NCBI GenBank assembly: GCA_030429585.1 | Contig: JAUIEU010000001.1 | Coordinates: 1 to 64,000, forward strand | Source: a bacterium | Lineage (GTDB): Bacteria > Cyanobacteriota > Vampirovibrionia > Vampirovibrionales > Vampirovibrionaceae | Length of the DNA stretch: 64,000 bases | Direction: 5' to 3' | Shown: positions 49,396 through 57,570 of the stretch, one piece after another | How positions within the stretch are numbered: position 1 is the first letter of the stretch | How the letters are laid out: each line of letters begins with the position of its first letter | The notes under the pieces: generated by a model | Database searches by the model: none | Told to the model about the DNA's origin: nothing | What the model saw: only the letters and a program-made list of their open reading frames with translations | Translations under genes and position numbers: made by a program

Positions 49396-49761
49396 TTAGC
49401 GAAGCTCCTTTCCGGTTTCTGGATCATGGGTTAAGCAATATGACATGCTTTCAGCCAATACTCGAATCCATCGTGGTTTCGGTGGCTGCCCCATACGCTG
49501 GGTTAAATCCATTTCCAGGTACTCGTCAAAGCTCAGTCGACTGGAAAGCTGATCCACATAACACCACGCTAGTTGTGGGCAGTCCCCAGGGTTTGCATCT
49601 GTAAAGCTGCCACCTATTTTGCATTCCTGTTCCGTTTGCTCTGCTAGGCGACCTACAGCACCTGGGTGCCATTTGGTTTTAGGCTTAATTTGAGGGTATA
49701 AAATAACCCCAATCACCAAAAATCCAAGGACTGTCCACAGCATAGTGCCTTTCAAAGACAT
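49396..49761 (-). CDS. Small membrane-anchored exported protein
   Basis: 121 residues, ribosome site AAGGAGA. A single N-terminal membrane helix (TMLWTVLGFLVIGVILYP) is followed by an exported domain with four Cys (QECKIGGS, GDCPQL, WCYVD, YCLTHD) likely forming two disulfides. Co-transcribed with the Gln-rich secreted protein, which starts right at its stop codon. The leader upstream carries a terminator that could switch both genes. Confidence 0.7.
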   Translation of the reverse strand: MSLKGTMLWTVLGFLVIGVILYPQIKPKTKWHPGAVGRLAEQTEQECKIGGSFTDANPGDCPQLAWCYVDQLSSRLSFDEYLEMDLTQRMGQPPKPRWIRVLAESMSYCLTHDPETGKELR

Positions 49762-49784
49762 GAAAATGTCTCCTTGCGTTTACT

Positions 49785-49818
49785 AATAAAAAAGCCACTT
49801 GCTATAAAAGCAAATGGC
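49785..49818 (-). terminator. Intrinsic terminator at the end of the structured leader
   Basis: Minus strand: GCCATTTGC (49818-49810), 7-nt loop, GCAAGTGGC (49802-49794), then six T. One G-U pair, otherwise perfect. Its first four bases are also the end of the 10-bp leader stem, so the two structures exclude each other. Confidence 0.75.
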
Positions 49819-49985
49819 CGGAGGTTAAGAAACTGTGGTAAGACAGTTGCGACAGGCTTTAGCGTAAACGCCTGGACATACCCTGCCGCCCTCCGGCCAA
49901 AAAGCCAGAAAGACGGCAGCGTTTATTTGGTCTGCTGAAGACCACTTACCACGGGGTTCTTAAATCCCGACCACTGCTCCGCAGT
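49785..49985 (-). ncRNA. Highly structured leader RNA with pseudoknot potential
   Basis: A 200-nt stretch packed with perfect complementary arms. TGGCCGGAGG (49815-49824) pairs with CCTCCGGCCA (49890-49899). Inside it are hairpins AACTGT/ACAGTT (49831-49848) and CAGGC/GCCTG (49853-49874). CTGCCG 49883-49888 pairs with CGGCAG 49914-49919, which crosses the 10-bp stem and would form a pseudoknot. TGGTCT/AGACCA (49928-49944), CGGG/CCCG (49952-49969) and ACTGC/GCAGT (49973-49985) follow. On the minus strand it ends in a terminator 24 bp before the anchored-protein gene, the layout of a riboswitch or attenuator. No known RNA family was recognised. Confidence 0.55.
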
Positions 49986-50065
49986 AGCTCTGTTACATTA
50001 CAACAGGTTTAGGTCCTATGCCAGTGTTTAACCCCCTATGTTTCGGTTTTAACACTATTAATACT

Positions 50066-50395
50066 CTACCTAGATCTTCGTTGTTTTGATTTTTTAGATA
50101 ACGGATTATCTTCTGTATGGCCTTGTTCCAAGCACCAAAAGAAAAATTGTTTGAAAAAGGCTCTAGCTCTATCGATATTGTGGGCTGGGTGACAATCACC
50201 CATATTTATTCCTAGCCCCCTTGGTAATCTCATAAATTCCGTTATATCCGAGCGGGTTAATCGTTCTAAGGGTTTGTTCCCAAAGAAATTGAGGATTTGA
50301 GCGGCATATTGACGATAAATGTAGAGGGAATTGCTGAGTGTCCCGATATTGTTGAGGTGGGTTAAATAATGTTGTAGAGCGTCATTAAGATTCAT
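50066..50395 (-). CDS. Lone integrase core-binding (SAM-like) domain protein, copy 2
   Basis: 109 residues. Matches the N-terminal SAM-like domain of tyrosine recombinases: LYIYRQYAAQILNFFGNKPL, LTRSDITEFMRLP and ARAFFKQFFFWCLEQGHTED, ending NPLSKKSKQRRSR where a catalytic domain would begin. No catalytic domain exists in any frame downstream. Its start overlaps the stop of the paralog just upstream by 4 bp. About one third identical to that copy by eye. It may bind recombination sites as an accessory or decoy factor; inference. Confidence 0.7.
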   Translation of the reverse strand: MNLNDALQHYLTHLNNIGTLSNSLYIYRQYAAQILNFFGNKPLERLTRSDITEFMRLPRGLGINMGDCHPAHNIDRARAFFKQFFFWCLEQGHTEDNPLSKKSKQRRSR

Positions 50396-50745
50396 GATAA
50401 ATCTCTTGCGTTATTACTCTTGGCTTTACGTTCCAAGAGTTCTTTTGGCAAAGGATTTTCGCTAATCATCCCTTCTTCTAGGCACCAGAGAATAAATCGC
50501 TTCAGGAATCCCCGAGTCTTATTCACGGTATGGGGTGCTCTGCCTTTCCCGTTCGGTAGTTGCAATAACTCTGGTGATTTGAGGAATTTACCAATATTGA
50601 GTCGGGATAGGTCAGCTAATGGTTTATCGCCAAAGAAGGCCAGAATTTGGCTGGAATCCTTACCATACGTGTATAAGGTCTTTTCAGACTTCCCAATCGC
50701 TTTTAAGTAATCCAAATAGTCGTGTAATGCTTCTGCTAGGTTCAT
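50392..50745 (-). CDS. Lone integrase core-binding (SAM-like) domain protein, copy 1
   Basis: 117 residues from the ATG at 50745 (MNLAEALHDYLDYL), which aligns with the start of the neighbour; an ATG six codons earlier also exists. Same fold signature: TLYTYGKDSSQILAFFGDKP, LSRLNIGKFLKSP and TRGFLKRFILWCLEEGMISE, ending NPLPKELLERKAKSNN. It also stops before any catalytic domain. Two adjacent, complete, coupled copies argue against simple decay of one integrase. Confidence 0.7.
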   Translation of the reverse strand: MNLAEALHDYLDYLKAIGKSEKTLYTYGKDSSQILAFFGDKPLADLSRLNIGKFLKSPELLQLPNGKGRAPHTVNKTRGFLKRFILWCLEEGMISENPLPKELLERKAKSNNARDLS

Positions 50746-50833
50746 AATGAATCTCCGTTTCAATGTGACAGGGAATTCATCACTCTGATTTGACTATAAG
50801 TCAAGAATTAGATAAGAAGCTAGGCAGAAGGGT

Positions 50834-52507
50834 TTACTCTACGAAAGTAATATTATTCCTAATAATGATTTGTTTAATAAGTGAGATTTTCTTTTGAACT
50901 GTTTGAGATAGATCCTGAACTAACTTATATAATGAGTCAGATTCTGGCACTTGTTCATAGTAGCTCAGCGCCTTTTCAAAATGCTCAACTGTTTTAATCC
51001 CATCATGCTCTTTAAAGGCTTTGTTCCCCTGCATCTCTTCGTAAGTTCCTTGAGCTATTTTTGTAATAGAAGCTCCAGGCGAAATTTCCTGCCAATGTTT
51101 AGCTAACTGTCCTAATTTATCAATATTTTTTTTCTCAAAATATGAGTAAACTAAGTTCAAATGTACCATTGGTACATTAGGGTATAGTTCGTCGAGCTCC
51201 TCAGAGGATTTGATTGCTTCATCAAATCTTCTCGCTCTAACCAGATTTGCTGATTGATTAACTCGAGTTCCAAAGTCCTTGGCAATCCCTTTTGTGAGTG
51301 CCAAGCTATTTGCCGATTTAACATGAGGTCCTGGGTTTTTATACTGCTCGATTAACATGGCAATATCATGCTGACTAAGCCCTCGTTCCAATACGGTCTC
51401 TGTATAATCTGTCAAAACACCCATCACATCATTCCGATCAGGACTATGGTGTCCCAAGCCTAGAGCATGACCTAATTCATGCAAGATGGATTGATAGAGT
51501 AGAGCATCTGAACGTTTTTTACCTTGTGGTGTTACAGTGGCAATCGTAATAACGTTACGCAGAAGCTGGTTACCTGCGAAACTAGAGTGTGTTACGGCCT
51601 TCTCTTTAATTTCTCCTTTGGCAGTTAAACTTCTTTGATTTGTTGTCCATTCAAAGATGATGTCGGCATTCTCTTTATTATTTGTATCGGCAAATGTGAG
51701 TAAACGGTTTGTCTTCACAGACCACTCCTCAAGTCCCTTGTCTATAAGATGCAACCACTCTGAATCAAAGCCTTGATAATGCGAACCATTGGCGACAAAA
51801 ACTTTCAGTGGCATGGCATTAGAGTTCCATACAAAATCGCCACGGGTATATAATGTCCCAGCCTCTTGTTCAATAATATTGTTGATGTGGGCAGATTCAA
51901 TTTCAACGATGCGTGCCAACTTTTCTTCCATCGTCCGAGGTTTATTAAGAGAAGCTATTTGGAGTTCTAATTTACTTAATCTGTTATTAGCGCGTTTCCC
52001 AAAAAAGGGGTGGTTCTTAAAGGGCAGTAGAGCCTGATAGGCCATATTTAAATAGTTTTTAGTAGATTCCACGTTGTTATTATTAGCAATAATCCCTTGT
52101 ATATAAAGGTATAGCGCTTGATAATAGTCGTTAAAATCCTTAAACCGCGGGTCGCTCCATGTTGCTAACTCGTCTAACTGTTCTTTAAAGCCTAACCAGT
52201 CTTTTAAATCGATGTAACATAACATGACATTATTCACACCAATAGGTGTTGTCCATATAGTATTAGCTCTTTTATACAGCTCTAAGGCTTTACCAAGGTT
52301 ACCAAGCTCAACATTATGTCGCCCCTCAGCATCAAGCTGAATGACCTGTTTGAACTCATCTCGAGTAATAGATTCAGCTGCGCTAGGAGTAACTTTATCA
52401 ATATATGCTTGCAAGTCAGTTGAATTGTGAGATTGAGTATATGCTGGCGATAAAACACCTAAGCCAACTAGAGCTATTAATAATAAAAGTTTTATCCAAT
52501 ATGTCAT
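50834..52507 (-). CDS. Secreted matrixin-type metalloprotease with TPR-like repeats
   Basis: 557 residues. Signal peptide LLLLIALVGLGVLSPAYT. Residues about 40-200 are helical TPR-like (LEGNLGK-type units, ELGNLGKALELYKRANTIWT). The metzincin zinc site is HELGHALGLGHHS, followed by the Met-turn DVMGVLTDY. C-terminal TPRs follow (RARRFDEAIKSSEELDELYP, HFEKALSYYEQVPESDSL). It would cut proteins outside the cytoplasm. Last gene of the type I secretion operon. It carries an ordinary signal peptide and no RTX-type secretion tail, so it may not itself be the TolC-route substrate. Confidence 0.85.
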   Translation of the reverse strand: MTYWIKLLLLIALVGLGVLSPAYTQSHNSTDLQAYIDKVTPSAAESITRDEFKQVIQLDAEGRHNVELGNLGKALELYKRANTIWTTPIGVNNVMLCYIDLKDWLGFKEQLDELATWSDPRFKDFNDYYQALYLYIQGIIANNNNVESTKNYLNMAYQALLPFKNHPFFGKRANNRLSKLELQIASLNKPRTMEEKLARIVEIESAHINNIIEQEAGTLYTRGDFVWNSNAMPLKVFVANGSHYQGFDSEWLHLIDKGLEEWSVKTNRLLTFADTNNKENADIIFEWTTNQRSLTAKGEIKEKAVTHSSFAGNQLLRNVITIATVTPQGKKRSDALLYQSILHELGHALGLGHHSPDRNDVMGVLTDYTETVLERGLSQHDIAMLIEQYKNPGPHVKSANSLALTKGIAKDFGTRVNQSANLVRARRFDEAIKSSEELDELYPNVPMVHLNLVYSYFEKKNIDKLGQLAKHWQEISPGASITKIAQGTYEEMQGNKAFKEHDGIKTVEHFEKALSYYEQVPESDSLYKLVQDLSQTVQKKISLIKQIIIRNNITFVE

Positions 52508-52524
52508 TATAGTTAATCCTGCAA

Positions 52525-53703
52525 TTAACGGCTTAAAATAATCTGTTGGTGGTTACTATCGACTTCCATGCGAAACGCTTGGAAGGTATCGTTGCCAATG
52601 ATGCCATCAAATTTTGATTGTGGAGGGCGAGGTAATATGGCACAGGGAGTATTCACAATAGTATAAGGACCTAAGCCAATATTGGTAGTACACAGCTGCG
52701 CTGTTGCTAACCCATTAGCTGTACTAATGCGTGACGTAGCGCTGAGGGGTTTGATGTTGAAGTCTTTGGCTTTATCTTTAAATACAACGGCTAGCGATGC
52801 GCCCGTATCGACTAAAAACTTACCTGGGGTATCGTTAAAGCGTCCTTCCACAATCATTAGATTACGCGTCTTCGTGTAAGGAATTCGTTTTGAACTCATA
52901 TTCTCTAATTCTGGTGGGACATGCTTACCTGTTATTTCAAAAATCCGTCGAGCAGCAATGCTGTTTTTCATTGGATGCAGTTCGAGGGATTTTCGGTAAT
53001 GTTTTACAGCTAAATCGTTGTCATTTTTATGGTCGTACGTGCCAGCCAATTTAAAATAGTACATATAGGATTGGTCGTGGTATGGCTTTGCATCAGCAAG
53101 TACTGCCAAAGCCTTGTCATACTGTTCGGTATTGTTGAGTAACGCGACATACTGTTCGACAGGTTGAAACCAGGTAGGATTGGCCTGAATAAAGCTTGTA
53201 TAGATTTCAATCGTTTTCTCATATTGACGATTTTCATAATATGCAGTGGCTAACGCATATTTGTTATCTACATTATTCGGGTTTAGCTCGATAGCCTTTT
53301 TATAAAGTTCGATGGCTTGCTCTGTATAGTTACCGTAGCGTTCAACGCCACCGAGTTCCATATACCACACATCATTATTTGGCTCTTTTTCAATAAGTGT
53401 CTTTAACACTTCTTTCGTTTCATATTCTTTGCCTTGGTGGTTTAGAATATCGTATTTTAAGGATAGATAAGGTACGGTTTCTTCCACATCTAGCGCTTTG
53501 TTAACCAGTTCTAGGGCAGAGGCTAAATGATTGTGCTTGTAGTAATCTCTACCTTTGGTATACCAGTCATTTGCTTGCTCAACTTGCTGTAAGTGAAGCC
53601 AAGCATATATGCCTACACACAGCCAAAGGGTAAGAACAATACCACCAATTACCCACCATTTAGTACTGGATGTAGACGAGCTAGTATTTATACGTGAATT
53701 CAT
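52525..53703 (-). CDS. Membrane-anchored TPR and retropepsin-like aspartic protease
   Basis: 392 residues. One N-terminal membrane helix (VIGGIVLTLWLCVGIYAWL). Residues 40-255 hold five to six TPRs (LASALELVNKALDVEETVPY, TEQAIELYKKAIELNPNNVD). The last 110 residues are a single-domain aspartic protease fold: FLVDTGASLAVVF with catalytic Asp, FDGIIGNDTFQAFRMEVDS with the second glide motif. Retropepsin-like proteases work as dimers. TPR plus protease in an exported position suggests substrate capture and processing. Lies 17 bp upstream of the secreted metalloprotease. Confidence 0.85.
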   Translation of the reverse strand: MNSRINTSSSTSSTKWWVIGGIVLTLWLCVGIYAWLHLQQVEQANDWYTKGRDYYKHNHLASALELVNKALDVEETVPYLSLKYDILNHQGKEYETKEVLKTLIEKEPNNDVWYMELGGVERYGNYTEQAIELYKKAIELNPNNVDNKYALATAYYENRQYEKTIEIYTSFIQANPTWFQPVEQYVALLNNTEQYDKALAVLADAKPYHDQSYMYYFKLAGTYDHKNDNDLAVKHYRKSLELHPMKNSIAARRIFEITGKHVPPELENMSSKRIPYTKTRNLMIVEGRFNDTPGKFLVDTGASLAVVFKDKAKDFNIKPLSATSRISTANGLATAQLCTTNIGLGPYTIVNTPCAILPRPPQSKFDGIIGNDTFQAFRMEVDSNHQQIILSR

Positions 53704-53722
53704 ATTGAGAACCTTACCCTAA

Positions 53723-54421
53723 CTAGCGAAGCCAGCCTAACAGTAGGCGTTGGAATATAATAGAGTGTATGATGAAAGTGATAATTAGAATCGTCCATTG
53801 AAGCCTCCCAACGTTTCCATGGGTGACCACAAAACCTCCATCTTTATCCCAACTTGTAATAGCGTTATTGGATAGCCGCTTATAACCAATAAAATGGGTA
53901 ATATTACAGATTATGGGTACTCTTAAAGCTTCACCTCTATAAAAAACTTTAAACGTTCGAGCAATCGCCTGCTTAAAACTTAAGCGGCTGCCATTGGCAT
54001 TCCTCACCTTCACCTGAAATAGTATTTTACCTGGCGTACTCCCTAGTGTGGAGAGGAAGAAGGCTTCAATGGGCACCCATAAACCGAGAAAATTGACGGC
54101 GAGAATAATTAGCATATAACCAGAAAATACCGCTGGGTTACCACGGGTTAATGCTAAAATAGGGAAGAGCAATAATGATGGCAGCAAGCCATAAGCTAAT
54201 GAGTCGAGATATCGCGCCCAGTATCGAACCCAAGGCCTTACTTTTTTATCTTCAGCAAGAGGTAAGGTTTCACCGCAATGCTCACAAATTAAGGCGTCAA
54301 GCGTTATATCTTCGGCACAAAAAGGACAAATATGGACGGGGTTTTTAAGGGCGTTAAAATCATCATTTTCTACTACAGACTGACGTTTTGCCTTTTTTAA
54401 GATGTCTAGGTGATCGGACAT
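53723..54421 (-). CDS. RDD family membrane protein with N-terminal zinc ribbon
   Basis: 232 residues. A zinc ribbon at about 32-50 (CPFCAED, then CEHCGET) precedes an RDD domain: VRYWARYLDSLAYGLLPSLL carries the Arg and Asp typical of RDD, and STLGSTPGKILFQVKVRNA the conserved loop. Four membrane helices. RDD proteins are of uncertain function, some linked to sodium or small-molecule transport. Placed inside the protease operon. Confidence 0.82.
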   Translation of the reverse strand: MSDHLDILKKAKRQSVVENDDFNALKNPVHICPFCAEDITLDALICEHCGETLPLAEDKKVRPWVRYWARYLDSLAYGLLPSLLLFPILALTRGNPAVFSGYMLIILAVNFLGLWVPIEAFFLSTLGSTPGKILFQVKVRNANGSRLSFKQAIARTFKVFYRGEALRVPIICNITHFIGYKRLSNNAITSWDKDGGFVVTHGNVGRLQWTILIITFIIHSIIFQRLLLGWLR

Positions 54422-54432
54422 TAAATTAATCC

Positions 54433-54978
54433 TTATGCTATATGATTAACGGACCCTATAAGAGGTACGCTACTACTGAAGGTATTGGTCTTTGCCTTTC
54501 GCATGGTGGTGGTAGTTTGAGCAAAGAGTAGCCAGGCTGTTACTAAAAACACAGCAATCTGAACGGCTAATACACTATTTCGGTTTTCTTTGACACCAAA
54601 AACCTTAAACACGCCATACATGCCAGCAACTAAGAGAAACCAATTAATTGAAAATACAGCTATTTCACGAAACAACAAGCCAATCACATTAACTGAATGG
54701 CTGTCTGAGTAATCTAGTATTATGCCAAAGTCCATCACAATGAATAGCACGAGTATTGCTAAAAAAGTATAGAGTAGTTTAGAGTTTTCTTTTAATGCGA
54801 ATAGTGAGCGAAACCTTAACGATGGAGAGTCCTCTGCATCTCCTTGGTGTTTTTCGTTTAACCAGCGGTGACAGTGTTTACACTTAATAGCCCCTATTTT
54901 TATGTCGTTTTTGCAATGTAAGCATTGCGTATATCCAGAATTAGTCGGGGTGTTATTGGGCTGGTCAGTATTATTCAT
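54433..54978 (-). CDS. Zinc-ribbon membrane protein of the protease operon
   Basis: 181 residues. Zinc ribbon at 19-36 (CLHCKND, then CKHCHRWL), then three to four membrane helices (LYTFLAILVLFIVMDFGIIL, INWFLLVAGMYGVF, LAVQIAVFLVTAWLLF). The ribbon is cytoplasmic by prediction. Start overlaps the end of the upstream metalloprotease gene by 8 bp. Shares its two-part plan with the adjacent RDD protein; function unknown. Confidence 0.75.
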   Translation of the reverse strand: MNNTDQPNNTPTNSGYTQCLHCKNDIKIGAIKCKHCHRWLNEKHQGDAEDSPSLRFRSLFALKENSKLLYTFLAILVLFIVMDFGIILDYSDSHSVNVIGLLFREIAVFSINWFLLVAGMYGVFKVFGVKENRNSVLAVQIAVFLVTAWLLFAQTTTTMRKAKTNTFSSSVPLIGSVNHIA

Positions 54979-56191
54979 TTAAATTCCCTTTATCTACGGT
55001 GGCAGGGTCTTCTTTAAGTAAGGCCCCAGTTAGTGAGAGGCGCTCGAAAGCAAGTTTTACAAGTATATTGGGTACAACCACCGAAACAAGGTGATTGTTT
55101 GGTACTAAGTTATAGTCGTCTATGGCTTTATGATAATACTTAGAAGCAAGTTCATAATACCTGGAAGCTTCCATTAGCTTTTCTCCTGCAACAGCTTGCC
55201 TTCCAAGATAATGAGCCTTGATACCCTGAAGTAACATGCCAAGGGATGTATCCAAGGCAATGGGCTCCCAATAATCGATTAGGGCATTGAGCTTACCAAA
55301 CATATGTAATTCTAGATATGTGTGAGCAAGAAAAGCATGAAGAACCGCCGTATTAGGATATTGGTTATCAAGTTTCTCAAGCAGTTGATGAGCTTCTTTA
55401 TACTGTTTGTCTTTGATTAGTTCTTCCACTGTATTCATATCTTTTAGAGCTATTTCTAATGGTATATAGCTTCGTTCAATATGTTTAATATGCGGGCTAT
55501 CAGACTGATATTGAGTTAATAAAAGTGCTATATCCTTTTGGCTAATGTTTTGCACAGCTGTTTCAGGACTTGATGCTGGGTAAAAGAGGCTTGTCGGGTC
55601 TGAAGAATGATGAGCAAAGCCAAGTGAATGCCCCATTTCATGAAGAATGGAGTGGTACATATGCTCATCTGTTAATTTGATGCCAAAAAGTGGCTCCGTA
55701 ATAATAGTAATGGTATTTGTTAACAGTTTGTTTCCAAAAATAGGTGTTACCGCTCCTGCAAGCCGGTAAACCATCCCTGCTGATGAGGCCTGCTTGGATT
55801 CATCCGTCCACTCAAAGACGATATCGGCATATCGTTTATCGTCAATCCTAGTAAATGTGATAAGCCCATCGGTTTTTTCTGACCATTCATTTAGTGCTTT
55901 ATCAATCAATAAGGGCCATTGGGGTTTAAACCCTTTGTACTTTTCTCCATCTTTCTTAACAAATACCTTAAGGGGCATTTGCTTAATACCCCAGACAAAG
56001 TCATTACGAATGTATTTGGCACCCGCCTCTTCTCGTAGAAGGGCTTGAATATGCTCTTTTTGATCAACCTTTTCTTGCTTTGATATATAAATAACGGAAA
56101 TAATGTTAATTAGGATAATAATACAAAATATAATCCACCATTTTTTATTGGAGGGCTCGATCTTTTCAGTAAATTTTGATTCGTTTTCCAT
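54971..56191 (-). CDS. Membrane-anchored matrixin-type metalloprotease
   Basis: 406 residues from the ATG at 56191 (a TTG five codons earlier is possible). N-terminal membrane helix WWIIFCIIILINIISVIYIS. The zinc site HEMGHSLGFAHHSS is intact, but the expected Met-turn is not obvious (SLFYPAS follows). The C-terminal half is helical, TPR-like (KDKQYKEAHQLLEKLDNQYP). Sequence around the protease core parallels the secreted metalloprotease at the operon end (ADIVFEWT, LLTNTITI, ISQKDIALLLTQYQ), so the two are paralogs. Directly follows HlyD. Confidence 0.83.
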   Translation of the reverse strand: MENESKFTEKIEPSNKKWWIIFCIIILINIISVIYISKQEKVDQKEHIQALLREEAGAKYIRNDFVWGIKQMPLKVFVKKDGEKYKGFKPQWPLLIDKALNEWSEKTDGLITFTRIDDKRYADIVFEWTDESKQASSAGMVYRLAGAVTPIFGNKLLTNTITIITEPLFGIKLTDEHMYHSILHEMGHSLGFAHHSSDPTSLFYPASSPETAVQNISQKDIALLLTQYQSDSPHIKHIERSYIPLEIALKDMNTVEELIKDKQYKEAHQLLEKLDNQYPNTAVLHAFLAHTYLELHMFGKLNALIDYWEPIALDTSLGMLLQGIKAHYLGRQAVAGEKLMEASRYYELASKYYHKAIDDYNLVPNNHLVSVVVPNILVKLAFERLSLTGALLKEDPATVDKGNLNE

Positions 56192-56211
56192 CAATAGAGC
56201 CTTCAAGGCTG

Positions 56212-57570
56212 TTACCGCACACTAATGCCTTCATTGAGGTATTTAATCATGGGGTAGATGAAGAACTCAATGATACGGCGCTTACCCACTTTAATATCGG
56301 CGGTGACCGTCATCCCTGTTTGGAGTGATTGCTCCTTACCTTCCACCATCAACTGGGTTTCTGTGGGGCGGATATAGACGGTATAGATCTGAATTTGTTG
56401 GCTTGGATCCGACGGTTTTTGAGTGGTGTCTTTAGAGATTGATTTTACCACCCCATCTAGTGTTCCGTATTTTTGAAAGCTGAAGGTATCGACTTTAATA
56501 TTCACGGGCATTTCTGGGGACACAAACCCAATATCTTGCGAATCCAACTCGGCTTTAATTAATAGATTATGCTCTGTCGGCACAATCTTCATGAGTACTT
56601 CAGCAGGCGTTACCACACCACCAATGGTATGGTGTTTGATGTCTTGGACATAGCCTGCCACAGGCGCTTTTAATTGATGTTTATCATGGGAAAAAGCAGT
56701 AGTTTGACGCTTGGCTGTCAATTGCTGGATTTGTTTTTGCTTCTCAGACAGCTCCGTTAAACGCTGTTGGGTAAAATCTGCCTGAACCTTAGATCGTTGG
56801 TGAATTAACTGTTGTTGTCGCAGGGGTATTTGACTGAGCTCATGACTGAGTCGGCTTACCTCTGTCCCTTGAGTTAGAACGGTTTGTTTAGCTTTTAACC
56901 AATCTTGTTTGGGAATGATATCAGCGACAGGTTCTAAACGGGTGACATCTTCTTTAGCAATGGTGAGTAGTTCTTTCGCATTGTTCAGTTGCAGCTGTAA
57001 GGACTGCTCTTGCTCACCTAATTGAGCCAGTTGTTGATTAATCTCACTTAATTGCTGTTGCTGCTGTTTTTCTAACGCACGATGGAGAGACTGTTGGGTT
57101 AGTAGGGATGCATTATCATCTGGGGTATTCACTAACGAGCGATCCGGTTGAAAGCTGGAATGCCGAATATTAGCCTCTAGTCTCTGAGCTTCTAACTGCA
57201 GATGGGTGAGGTTCTGTTCTTCGGAGGCTAATGTGGGTTCTGTAACGGACGTATCAATAATCATTAAAGGTTGACCGGCTTCAACATAGTCTCCATCGGT
57301 GACCAAAATTTCTTTAATCATACCCGCTTCCAATGGCTGAAGCTCTTTCACATTACCTTCAGGAATCACTTTGCCCCGACCGGTGACCACCACATCGACT
57401 TTACCAAAAATAGTCCAACTGACGGCAAAGACCATAAATAAGACCACTAGCCAAAAGGTAATCCGAGCCAAGGGACTGCCTGGGTCTTGTTCAATTTCAA
57501 CGAGCCCAGGCTGAAATTCATGGGTATCGTCGGTTTGAACCACCTTTAGTATGTTACGCCACCAACTCAT
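56212..57570 (-). CDS. HlyD-type periplasmic adaptor of the type I secretion system
   Basis: 452 residues. One N-terminal membrane helix (ITFWLVVLFMVFAVSWTIFG), then a biotinyl-lipoyl-like strand (KELQPLEAGMIKEILVTDGD) and a long alpha-hairpin (about 135-290), Gln-rich. The second lipoyl half is KAPVAGYVQDIKHHTIGGVV and the C-terminal beta-barrel ends TVTADIKVGKRRIIEFFIYP, the HlyD family signature. It bridges the inner-membrane ABC exporter and TolC. Start overlaps the ABC gene stop by ATGA. Confidence 0.93.
   Translation of the reverse strand: MSWWRNILKVVQTDDTHEFQPGLVEIEQDPGSPLARITFWLVVLFMVFAVSWTIFGKVDVVVTGRGKVIPEGNVKELQPLEAGMIKEILVTDGDYVEAGQPLMIIDTSVTEPTLASEEQNLTHLQLEAQRLEANIRHSSFQPDRSLVNTPDDNASLLTQQSLHRALEKQQQQQLSEINQQLAQLGEQEQSLQLQLNNAKELLTIAKEDVTRLEPVADIIPKQDWLKAKQTVLTQGTEVSRLSHELSQIPLRQQQLIHQRSKVQADFTQQRLTELSEKQKQIQQLTAKRQTTAFSHDKHQLKAPVAGYVQDIKHHTIGGVVTPAEVLMKIVPTEHNLLIKAELDSQDIGFVSPEMPVNIKVDTFSFQKYGTLDGVVKSISKDTTQKPSDPSQQIQIYTVYIRPTETQLMVEGKEQSLQTGMTVTADIKVGKRRIIEFFIYPMIKYLNEGISVR

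Noticed and set aside
49993..50199. 68-codon minus-strand frame next to the structured leader
   Set aside because: It overlaps the core-binding-domain gene in another frame and lacks a ribosome site.
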